Shown in pieces: positions 24,387-35,600 of a stretch of DNA of 64,000 nucleotides. This DNA comes from Lytechinus variegatus (taxonomy: Eukaryota > Echinodermata > Echinoidea > Temnopleuroida > Toxopneustidae). The first letter of the stretch is position 1; each line of letters starts with the position of its first letter. The stretch lies in assembly GCF_018143015.1 (NCBI RefSeq), contig NC_054750.1:8956501-9020500 (forward strand), read 5' to 3'. Under the pieces are notes generated by a model. The model made no database searches. It was not told the DNA's origin and was given only the letters and a program-made list of their open reading frames with translations. The position numbers and the translations under genes are program-made.

Positions 24387-24862
24387 AGGCGTCACGCGCG
24401 TAAAACATTCCCCATAGACTTGTGTGTTAAAATGGCACTATTGAAAATTCATAAAAAAAAATAAACGTAAAATTAGAGGGTCGAATGTTTACTACCATTG
24501 GATAGGATATATATCTGACATTCCATATCTGACCAGAGGAGGGTATCGTAGCCAGTTCATCTTAAAAATAAATCGCCATTTATGAAGATAATTATGGTGG
24601 GATCAAATTTATGAACTGAAACAGTGATTTTAGCCCTAATTCTTCCGCCAGTCAAAAATAGTTCCAAAGTCATTTTATATCTTCCCAATTTTTGGCAAAG
24701 GAAGTTCAGTATAGTTACCATTTCTAGAATCAGTGTTAGATTTTCAATTGTATTCGTACACTTTAGTCAATCAGCAATATCAAATTGAAAAAAAAAATCG
24801 AATGGGTTGGGTCGAACAAATTTTTCATAGCCGCGTCCTGTTATAATTAGGCTCGTGGAACC
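24387..24862 (+). mobile_element. Solitary TIR element related to the satellite unit
   Basis: This 476-bp block is clearly homologous to the first ~465 bp of the 1.47-kb satellite unit at 49,589 onward. Shared blocks include 'cattccccatagact', 'gaatgtttactacca', 'ccatatctgaccaga', 'agccctaat.cttccgcca', 'agaatcagtgttaga' and 'atgggttgg.tcga'. The degenerate ends 'aggcgtcacgcgc' and 'ggctcgtggaaccc' correspond to the AGGTTTCAC / GTGAAACCT inverted ends of the array copies. The rest of the satellite unit is not present here. Confidence 0.85.
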
Positions 24863-26570
24863 CATATGCGTCCGATTTGTAGTGTAGTATAGATATCAAC
24901 ACTGTATCACATGCCTATCAGGGCTTAAATCATGTACATAAGCGTATTTTTTTCTGAGCAGTCGTACAACTATCATTATTAAGTAATGGTTAATTACTTA
25001 ACGACTGAACATCAAGCTACGCCAACGTTGCAGTAGGAGAGCCATGAAAGTATTCTATAACATGTTTAATGAGTAAACAAACAAGCAGTCTTTTCACAGA
25101 AAGGTCCAGACTATTGTCTATTAATCAACGATTGAACTCAATTCGCTGATGACGTACACGGGATAATTAACATGTATTATGAATGGCTTCTCAGAATTGA
25201 CGATTGCAGGAGATAGATTCCTTCAAACTTTTATGTTTCTGTCGTGGTATTAAACACTTAAAATCAAGGTTTTCAAACAAATTGAGGTATAAAAACGTAT
25301 TACAGTATTATGAGGAAATTAGTCTGTACCTTTCTCAAAATACTACACGCTAGGTTTTTCTCTGAAAGAATAAATAGCGATCACTTCCAAAAAAAAACAA
25401 AAGAAAGAGACAACTCGAAACCAAAGCTGACAAAATGTTGGTTTAAAACCAGCAAATAAACCATTTAAAGTAGATTGTTTCAAAGAAAATTGAGAATAGT
25501 CCCTTTTCAGTAGCCACAACTAGGACTACACATGGAGGAGGCAAAGAAAGAGACACTAACTCTCATCAAAAGACTGCTAAAGAGTTCAGAATTTCATATA
25601 ATAAAATACAAAAGAATAAGTGAAGATATGACATCATCAGCCCACCTAATAAACATTCATGAAGACATGCCTAGAACTGTTTCACCGGATTAATGCAAAT
25701 CTTTAAAATTCAATAACTTTGTTATCTGTTATCCGATTTCGGTCAGATTTTCAGCATTTGCCTTGTGATTTTTTTACTCTAATTATTGAGATATAAATAT
25801 ATCCAGACTGGACAATCCCTGTAAGGGTTCTTAATAGCCATCATAATCTAAATAATTACTATATCGAATGAAGCATTTTAAACACTACTTCCCTACAGGG
25901 AACTTTTCTTATTTCACTTTCAAGATCTTACTTTATCATTTCTAAAGTATTGCTACCGGTATTTCAAAAATAATAAGAAGAAACATATATAAAGCGCTTA
26001 ATGCGCATTGTTTCTTAGTGCTAGATCATAGACAAAATAGGTACAAGTACATGTCAGCAAAATACAAAAAAAAATATACATTTAGGCGACCTCACACTCA
26101 CTAGGCCGGGATGCAGTGTGATGACTATCTGTATTATGACTAAAAGGAAAAAAGATTAAAATTAAAACGGGGAAAATTAAATAAAGGGAGGCAGAAATAG
26201 AAAATGAATATTTTTAGAAGGACGTCATTTTCAGGTCATCAAACCGCCCTGGGTGCCTCCCCTTTTTGTCATATTAATATATTCCCCTTAAACTAAGTTT
26301 CTTCATTTATCTTTTTATATTTACATTGGGTGAATTTAATCATTTTCTCCTTTCACAGATTACTACTGCTGCTTAAATAATTTCTTTTAAAATAACATAC
26401 ATTAAACCTGACAAATGAATCAATATATTTAAGTTATGTTGCATGCTTGCTTGAACATGTGATTTCATTTTTTAACACATCCGTCGCATCTGGTCACTGA
26501 CAAAATGCGACTGGCTACAACTATGTTTATTTTCCTGCTATTTGCCTTCCAAATATCAGATAAGAGATAT
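24863..26570. other. Intergenic DNA, no gene recognised
   Basis: AT-rich. A 'taaagcgcttaatgcgc' stub near 25,990 may be a retroelement tail. No credible exon or terminal-repeat pair was found. Confidence 0.4.
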
Positions 26571-26783
26571 GGGGGGTGTTTCACAAAGATTTAAGTATGA
26601 CTTAGGTCGCACTTAAATGTCGACGCGTACATGATATGTAACGCACAATCTTATTGATCAATACACAGTAGTGCGCGTCCTCTTGGCATGATCTGACCAA
26701 TGCTGTCTTGCCTTTTACACTGCGCGCAACTAGACATTTAAGTGCGACTCTAAGTCACACTTAAATCTTTGTGAAACACCCCC
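26571..26783. mobile_element. Hairpin MITE, 213 bp
   Basis: The arms are about 48 bp and nearly perfect inverted repeats. The left arm GGGGGGTGTTTCACAAAGAT (continuing 'ttaagtatgacttaggtcgc') pairs with the right arm ending 'cttaaatctttgtgaaacac'+'cccct'. The central part has no coding potential. This type is common in deuterostome genomes. Confidence 0.88.
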
Positions 26784-27042
26784 TGGTAAGCTTACTACTC
26801 GTGTTTATAATCTATGTTTATCATGTTTATTAGAATTATCTACAATATCATGACGATAATAAAAGTCATAGACAATGACAGTTTGTGAGTTGTACCAAAA
26901 ACAAAGTAATTTACTGCATAACGAGTTATTTCTGAATGTCGAAATATTTTTAGAGTGCTTTGTGTTATCATTCATTTTTTTAAAATCTTCTCATTTGCCT
27001 TCATTTCAGAACGAAATGAGGAAATCAGTCATTGAAAAAACC

Positions 27043-27296
27043 GTCGCACACACCACGAACCGTCCTCTCTGTTACGATGCCCACTGTGGCGTAAATAATT
27101 CACTTCAAGAAAATGTTAAGATACGGGATGGAACTTTGGAACCTGAACTGTCGAAAAAAGACACGGGTAAATGATTTGCTCTCCTTATAGGTGCACTTAT
27201 TGCTGGTTTTAAAAACCTGTTTTTTTAAATGCGTTCTCTGCAAAACTAACTTTCGCATCGAAGTGCGCAGAGAGGACGATTCGTGGTGCGTGCGAC
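27043..27296. repeat. Inverted repeat with 29-bp arms
   Basis: The arm at 27,043-27,071 (GTCGCACACACCACGAACCG...) and the reverse complement of 27,268-27,296 differ at only two of 29 positions. About 196 bp separates them. This is possibly a decayed TIR element; its outer ends cannot be fixed. Confidence 0.6.
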
Positions 27297-27869
27297 GAAA
27301 CCATGATTTAACAAGAAGGCTAATATGACATTTTCTTGGAAATACCTTTAAGCAAAGCAAACTATATTCGATGCTCATTAGACATGTAAGAACCGTTGAT
27401 TTGTCTTTGACTCACTTCATCAATTAGTTTAATATCTATAGTTACGTCATCATTTATGAAAGTGAAATGTTAAATATTTCTAATGAAATCATAATTAGCG
27501 CACATAATTAACTTTCAGTGGTTATTTCATGACTTTCAATTATACTAAGTCTGCCATAATTGGAAATAGCGAGCATAAAAAACTTAATCATGTTAATTTT
27601 GATTGGTTGTTGAGCCATGCCCCATGGTAATGGCAACGTTACCATAATAAACTTCTCATAAAAAAGTTCGGAAATCTGAGTTTGGCCATTAATTTCTCCA
27701 AACTTCCAATCTTAAACAATGCATATTTGATATCATTCAAAAGATATTTTAATTCTCTCTAAAATGATACCCATCATGATATGATTATAGTTTACATGGA
27801 GGTGCAGTGCCTTAAAATGTGGGGCAAGGTCAAAATTAAAAAGTTATTGAAAAAACACTGTTCTTTTTG

Positions 27870-28500
27870 CCGTGGTGATGAGTTATTTTCTCAGCGGTTT
27901 CTTTTGTTTTCATGCACCTTAACATCGACATTAAAGTGATTGGCTAACATTGATTTGACTTTTGAAAAATCTGAGCTAGAAGGTCACACTTGTCACCTGT
28001 GTGTGTGATATGATTCCAAAATGTAGCCCAGAAAAAAATTATTTAGATTATTTAGTGCTTCCAAAAAGTGAAATATAAAGTGACCGGAAACACTATCTTG
28101 ATTTCATCCCATACGCTTGTGTTGAATTTAAGCGTCTTTATGACGCCTTATTAGAAAATTGGGTTTTGCCTTGTATTTTTTACTTTTCATTCTCAATAAT
28201 GGTTGTTTGCAGGGTTTTTTTTTCTAATACATGTACTTGTACACATGTTTCATCTTGAATTGAGATTTTTTTTAATCGGCTGCTCACAAAGTTAAATAAT
28301 ACCTTTAACATGGAATCAAACACACCTATGCACAAGCAAACATATAGCAAACAAATAATTTCATACCAGCTATTACAGATAATAGCTCTATGTTCATACC
28401 ACGACTCACACCAAGTTATCTCACAGATCTCCATGTTAATGTTGATGTTAGGAAGCATGAAAACAAAAGAAACCGCTGAGAAACTTACTCGTCACCACGG
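27870..28500. mobile_element. TIR element, about 630 bp, 46-bp inverted ends
   Basis: The left end begins CCGTGGTGATGAGTTATTTT and contains 'ctcagcggtttcttttgttt'. The right end is its inverse ('aaacaaaagaaaccgctgag...cgtcaccacgg'). The interior has no transposase. A partial reversed copy lies at 21,470-21,862. Confidence 0.8.
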
Positions 28501-28621
28501 AATTAGAGAATTATTTTTTCATTGGGGGTGCTGTGTGTATTTTTCTGCATAGGCAGCACCTCCTGGAACTTTGGAAGGTGTGACAAAATGGAGAAATGTA
28601 ACAAAACTGACCTACATTTTT

Positions 28622-28850
28622 TCAATTCAGTTCAGTTCAGTTCAATTTATTTATTTTCTCAGCATTAAGAAAAATGATATATATATACAATATGTACAGG
28701 AATGACAAATAGTATCAGAGAAAATTGGAAACTACAAAAAAGTTTATAAAAACTTGTGAGTAGTAGTTCCCGATACATTGAATGACATTAATATTTATAC
28801 ATAAACCTTTTGTTTCTTTTTGATCGTCTATTTCTCTGGACTAAAATTAC
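28622..28850 (-). mobile_element. 3' end of a minus-strand retroelement
   Basis: 'ttcagttcagttcagttcaatttatttatttt' at the left margin reads on the minus strand as an A-rich end plus a GAACT simple repeat, the usual 3' tail of LINE or SINE copies in this window. No protein remnant could be read. Confidence 0.45.
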
Positions 28851-28859
28851 CTTCCTTTA

Positions 28860-29327
28860 TGGAGTGACCCCCCCCCCACCTTTGTGTTTTGCTTGTCAAA
28901 TTTATATTAGTACCCTCAATTAAAAAAAAGTACTCCCAGGGCCCCAGTCCGGTCCTCTCTGTTACTTATACGGGGTTTGGAATCGCAAGGGGCACGTGAC
29001 TCGACCGTCACTTTCAGGGATACAATAAAGGCAACATATACAATCAACACAGAATATAACCTAATTATTAAACAATATTATTAATTACTGCACCTTCTTC
29101 AGATGTAATGCATTAAAGTCGTTTTTAATCCTTGAATAATTATCACTAAAAATTTGCATTTTTTTGTCATTGGGCCTGTAGGACATTGCTTTTTGTGGTA
29201 AAAAGAATATACTGATTGGATTGTTTCTGGATTGTATGCGTTGTGGATAGACCAGAGTAACAGACCTTCTCGCTGAATGTGCAAACATTTCATTAAAACT
29301 TTTAAATCTTAGGAATGTGCCTATACG
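28860..29327. other. Downstream flank of UGT gene A
   Basis: A C run at 28,869 begins a short C-rich repeat piece. An ATTAAA on the minus strand at 29,124-29,129, about 200 nt beyond the UGT stop codon, is a possible poly(A) signal. No gene is seen. Confidence 0.35.
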
Positions 29328-29622
29328 CTAATCATCTTTCTTTTCATTTACATGTCGATATTTCCTCCACATACTGCTTATTAATTTTATCGTTATTTTT
29401 AAAAGGAAAATTAAAATGATAAATATTATAGAAAGGCAAAAGGTGAGGAAAACAATAACGTCGACCAGATGGTATTGGTACCAGGGCACTTCTCCCGCGA
29501 TAGATTTAAGATGAGTGCCGCCATATTGGATCACGTGCTCAACCCAGAAAGCTGCTTTCTCAACGGGCCTCATCGTGCGATGTCTGTACATCGAAGATAT
29601 CCTTGCTGCGTTATCTTTGTAA
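29328..29622 (-). CDS. UGT gene A, exon 4 (C-terminus)
   Basis: It follows the acceptor CAATCTAG and encodes YKDNAARISSMYRHRTMRPV, AFWVEHVIQYGG, one hydrophobic span (VIVFLTFCLSIIFIILIFLL) and a basic tail ending NEKKDD. It includes the stop codon. Confidence 0.93.
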
Positions 29623-32600
29623 CTAGATTGAAGAAGATGTAGATTTAGATAAGATTAGAAGTATCCATAGAGCTAAAGATCATGGCTCTTTTAGATCATA
29701 AAATAGAAAATGATCATGCACGGCATGCAGTTTATAATGAGACGTGATTACTTACAAAAACCCATTTATAGGCAAAATATTTATAATTTTCGAATAGTTT
29801 GTCGTTTGTTGATCAACAGACTACATTTGGAAACCTTTCTATATCAATTTTCTGTTTACTTTTGATTGTATACATACAGCAGCGAAAAATCATATCTATA
29901 GAAAGACCACGGGGCTAATAGTCAGAATCATGTGAATTATTTCAAACGAATAAATAGAAAGTTTGATGCACTGGTGGATCCAGGGGGCACAGCCGGTCCG
30001 TGCCGCCCCCTGCCCCCCCCCCTTGAGAAGCCAAATTAAAATTAGTAATGTAAAAATTGCAAAAAACAAAAGTGCGCCCCCCCCCCCTGAATGTTATTGG
30101 GGGACGAAATATTTATTTTTTATTAAAAACTTGGGGGGGTCAAATTGTCAATATTTTCCTTGGAAAAATGTGCCCCCCCCCTTTGGAAATCCTGGATCCG
30201 CTCCTGGGTTGATGGCATTTTAAACAAAGACGCCATTATTATTATTTTGTTTAACACAAGTCATGACTAACGTGTTGCACGACCTATTTGTTTTCATTTT
30301 CATGATGAGTTACCTCGTATTTTCTAACACTGTTCTGACTGCCTCTTCGATCTTTTCAGCGTTTAGAGTGTGGTAATCGAGCTTCGTTCCCATTCCGTGA
30401 TGGATAATTCTTGAAGCGATGTCGTACTGATCCTCGAGTAGGGGGATGACCACGCACGGTACACCATGATAAACGACTTCATAGAACCCGTTGTTTCCTC
30501 CTTGAAAGATGATTAGCTTTGTCTTGTTGTGACCTGAAATGTACAATTCCAGTGGCTTACCGTGAGTCATGGCATGGGGAAGGGCACCGACAACATGTGT
30601 AAGTCACTTAGTGAACACGCTCATTTGCCAGGTATACTGACCTAATAGGGACATTTTAAGGACAGTTCGATTAAACGGATATGTACCACACTGATCAAAT
30701 AATGCGAGCGCGAAGCGCGAGCTGAAATTTTTTTATGTTCAGACCAAAAAGGGACATTAAAAGCAAACTATGTATCTCATGATACATAGTTGTCTCCCTA
30801 AACAAACAATGCGAGCGCGAAGCGCGAACTGAATTTTTTTTAAATACATGTATTGACCCCAGGGACATGTTAAGGACTGTTTTAGGAATCCATTAAGAGT
30901 ATACATACATGTATCTCACCATAGTCATGTAATGCGAGTGCAAAGCGCATGCTGATTTTGCTACATGTAAACACGTGAAGCACTATTGTAGTCATTGTAA
31001 TCATAATTATAATAAACACATCTCACTAATCAAATATTGCGAGCGCGAAGCGCGAGCTGAAAATTTACGATATTCAGACCTGAAAATGGGCATTCTAAGT
31101 TTGTTTATAAGAATTCACTAAGACCATACGTATTTCACAAACCAAATGATGCGAGTGCGAAGCGCGAGCTGAAATTTTTGATATTCAGATCAGAAAAAGG
31201 GACATTTTAAGGACTGATTTTTAGGAATTCATGAAGAGCAGACATATCTCACCAATCTACTATTGCGATCGTGGGGCAATCACATTAAGTAGTCATGAAA
31301 AAGAAGCATATATCACTACATAAAACAATAATAAGTCGAAGTGCGAGGAAATATATTTGGTGCATATCGACTTAAACGTTAAACAGACCGGGAACAATGA
31401 AGACATAGGCCCTAGCAAATAATGATTCATAAAATTATGGGAAAAAAATTGTTCCTTATGTATTATAATTATAATATAACATTATAATGAACAATAATTT
31501 CTTCTTCCCAGTACGTTTCTCTCCCTTTCTCCCTCTTTTTCTCCTCTTCCTTTTTTGGCCAGCTGATGGGGGGGGGGGCACGTGCCCCCTCCATGCCCTC
31601 GTAGTTACGCCACTGTACAATTCAATATCCTTATATTCATTCATTCGCCACTGATAATGCAATATGATTACAACCAGCTTCATAGGGCAGGAAATCACAG
31701 CTAGCTATATAATAATAATGATAATAATAATGGTAATTATAATAATAACAACTACTACAATTATAATAATGATGATAATAATGATGTGTCCATTTATATA
31801 GCATTGATACTATGTGCATATACTTATGATTATTACCCCCCCCCCCCACTTGGAGGAGCAAAAAATAAAAACAAATGGCGAAAGAAGAAAAAGAGGGGAA
31901 GGAGATTAGAAAAAAAGAAGGGGAAAATAAGAAAAGGAAGGCGAGTGAATAAAATAAGATAAGGGAAATACTTGAAAAATAATATTTAAAAATTAATGTC
32001 ATTATACAAAATTTTTGCTCGCACTTCGCGCTCGCATTGCCTTTTAGGTGATTAGCTTCCTCAATATGGAGCTTAAAATATCAAGTTTGGAAGTAAATAT
32101 ACAAAACATATTTCAGCTCGGAAATTGATCTTTCGTCATTTTGTTGGATTTTCAAAAGTGCTGTGTAAACATATCACTTTGATGGTCTTAATATTTACAT
32201 TTTCTGCTCGCGTTGCGCGCTCGCCAAATTTGATTTGCCAGATGCCTATTATTTTCGTGTATTCCATAAAGTTCTCAAAATATCCTTATTCAGGTCAGAC
32301 TGTCAAAATATATCAGCTAGCGCTGCGCGCTCGCATTTTGATTGGTGAGTTATGCATATCTCAATATTGATTTCTAACAAACTATCCCCGTTTCATGACA
32401 GTTTATCAAAAACTTCGGCTTGTGGTTGCCCTCGCATTAATTGTTAAAAATATTACTCATCCATCCTATTTTCACAATTACAAAGTGCTTAAAATGTCCA
32501 GTTTTCAGGTCATAATATTAACAGATTTCGCGCTCTCATTAGGCATAGATTTAAAAACCGCCCTTTTTGCAGAATGAAATATGAACAATATTCATCTTCC

Positions 32601-35600
32601 ACTTTAAAAGAGAAATAGGAAGGTAGTCATCATTCATATTATGACAAAATGTCCTCAGAATGTCCTGGTCCTATGTCAAAATTCAAAGTAATAATGAAAA
32701 GTAACAACTCTTTCTTGAGTGCGATCCATACCCACCTCACAATTTTCCTATAAAAATGCTTGAAATACAGAGCTTGAATTGACCCCTTTTCAGAAAGGGA
32801 TATCACATATCTTAAGCTCGCGCTTCGCGCTCGCTTTATTGATCTATGATTTAAAAAAGCTGTATTTAGAATGCCCAGATTCTAGGTCTTAATCTGTAAC
32901 ACACTCGAGCATGTTAATTAGGAAATACCGCTTATTCTCTATTTAAATCATTATCAAGTTTCAGATCAGAATAAAAAAAAAAATTCGCGCTTAGCGTAAA
33001 TGTATATACCTATCCTGTTCACGAGCAGTCCTTAACCGATCCCTTTTTGATCAGATCAAAACATATATCTAAAATTTCTGCTCCCACTTCCCACTTCCAG
33101 AAATTATTTAGTAGCAAACAAATCTTGTTCAGCATGGTATATTTCCAATTCGTCTAATGCCAATTTGTCCAATTTCGAACTCATCTACTATTATTTGGTC
33201 TACCATCAGTTCGTCTACTAACCACATGGTCTACTTTCATTTAGTCTTGTGCCATTTCGTATAATAACTTTTTGGTCCAATAGCCATTTAGTCATTATAC
33301 CATTGGTCTAACTGGACTAAAATGTTGAATATGCAAAGTGAATGAAAATGAAATGGATATTAGACCAACCGGTTATTAGACGAAATTGTCATAGAGGAAA
33401 TGGAAATTAGACGAAACGATATGATTCAACCAAATGGTTAATGGACCAAATTATTGTTAGACGAAATGTTGATGGACGGAATGGCATTAGACTAAATGAA
33501 AGTAGACCATGTGGTGAGTGGACCAATTGGCAATTTACCTACACAAACATTGCCCAGAATGTTCAAATTTTTAGGACAAAATACATAAAATTTCAAAAAA
33601 TTAGCTCGCGCTATGCGCTCGCACTATTTGAATAAGGCTTATATATGTGCATGTTGATCTATAATAATAAAGCTAAGAAGTGACTATTGGGACTAATCCT
33701 TCATTGAAACAAATAAAAATCAACTTGGAGTAGCCGATTCGAAGAAAATATGGCCTTAAATAATTCTGCCCCCCTCCCCTATTGGCGAAGGCTTGATCCG
33801 CCCCTGACGACGCCCCCATATGTCAATGTGGTAGCTATTTTAAGGTAACAGGGCGATCAGCAGCCGGTCACAGCCAATGTTTCCACTGGCGTTACAATAA
33901 TCATGACAATGGCAAATTTTCAATAGTCGTAAATGTTTATGAAATGGGTATCTAAAATAAGATTTAAACGTCATTAGCTCTGAAAATTTTGCCGTACAAC
34001 GCAGTTACTGTAGGAAAGAAGTATTTTGCTTTCGCTCCTCAATGCTCTCTTTATACTTGTCATTTTAAGACAGATTACCTTAGCGAAACAATCTATGGAC
34101 AAGTCTTTACTTTTGCAATCAATGTAAGAAGAAAGTAAAAAAAATGATAAGCTTTAAAAGAAAGACAGATAACATGTAAAAGACTATGGCTGCAAAGAAA
34201 TAAAGCTAGTTTTATTTACTAATTAGATCCTCTTGTACATGTACTACTTATTAGATTCTTTTAAGTTTTCCTCTTAGGGGTTCCTCACTTCATAACATGG
34301 AGTTCATAAGATCGTGACATAAATTTGATAAATTCTTCCTGCGTGAGGCAAGTAGATGGTCAGAAAATGTTGACAGAACCTCAATTCAGCAGAAAAGTAT
34401 AAATTCCGTACATAAATAAACCTTCTCTTTGCGACCACCCCTCCCCAACACCCACACACATCTCTCTTTCTCTCTCCTCTAGTTTCCAGATAAGAAAGCA
34501 AACATTTAGTGTGACATGACTCTGTAATGAAAAAGTTACTTTTCAAACCAGAAATGAAAATTCAATAGTCTTGTCTTGTCTTTTTAAAATCCATTTGCAC
34601 TCATCATTTTTCTTGAAACAGTCTGGACCTCTAGGAAGAACAGAGCCATTATATGAATTGCTCTGAAGAGAGTGATCCATCCGTATATTTTTATGTGCAT
34701 GTTTATATATTTATATTCCATGTCATATCTTGTGCAATGTGTTTTATTGTGATTTTTATAAGGTGAATAAAACCAAACCAAAGCAAGTCTTACCAAGTAG
34801 GTCATTCTGTGGCATCCACGTCATCGGTTTGAACTTGAATCGGTTGATATCTTCGGAGAAATTGCGACTAGTCTTCCAGAGGACCTTTTGAGGTAGTCGT
34901 GAGAATGCCGTTATAAACTCTTTAATAAGCTCCTCCTTCATGTAGGTTGCGTAAGAACCCATGGTGAAGATGATAATACCATCTTCACCAGAGCTTTGGA
35001 CAAACTCCTCAAGGTTCTAGAAAATGTGGAAGGAAGTAATAAAGTAATATGTCATCATTGAATGAAAACGTATTATAATATTTACTACCTTGGTACCATA
35101 TCAGACAGATTAAAGAATAGATTTGTGGATAAGTGTATATTAAGGTAAGATCGACAAACAGTATGTGTCAGGTTTCAGTATTAGGATTGTATGCTCAAGT
35201 TTATGAAGTCAAGCAGAATTAATCTAGAGGACAATGAAAATTACAGTACTATAAACACCTTTATCGAAAGACTAGACAGTCGAAAGTCGAAAGACTAGAC
35301 AGTTGAAGAATACAGCAAATTTTCATACTTGTTCAAGCGGCTTGGCAGGTTTGGTTGTGACGCCACCGACCGGAATTACATTCGGTGCGATGGGAAAGGG
35401 AAACTCGACGGCAAAATCCATGTTGACGAGAAGTAATTCCGCCTTGTTGAAAATATCAATGGGAGATAAATGTGGAGATATATTTCGTAAAGCCATGTAA
35501 TCTTGAGTGCTCTTCATCCTCATGGTGAGAAAAGATGGAAATACTTTTACCCGTACAAAATTGCGAAGACGCTGCCAAAACGTCATCCGTAGCGGGAAAC

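Noticed and set aside
26875-27174. 99-codon frame overlapping the inverted repeat
   Set aside because: No family resemblance. The second half lies in the inverted-repeat arm, and codon content is ordinary for random AT-rich DNA.
30655-31260. CRISPR-like array (regular ~20-nt repeat)
   Set aside because: The spacers are related to each other, the unit is a ~110-bp tandem repeat, and the genome is eukaryotic.
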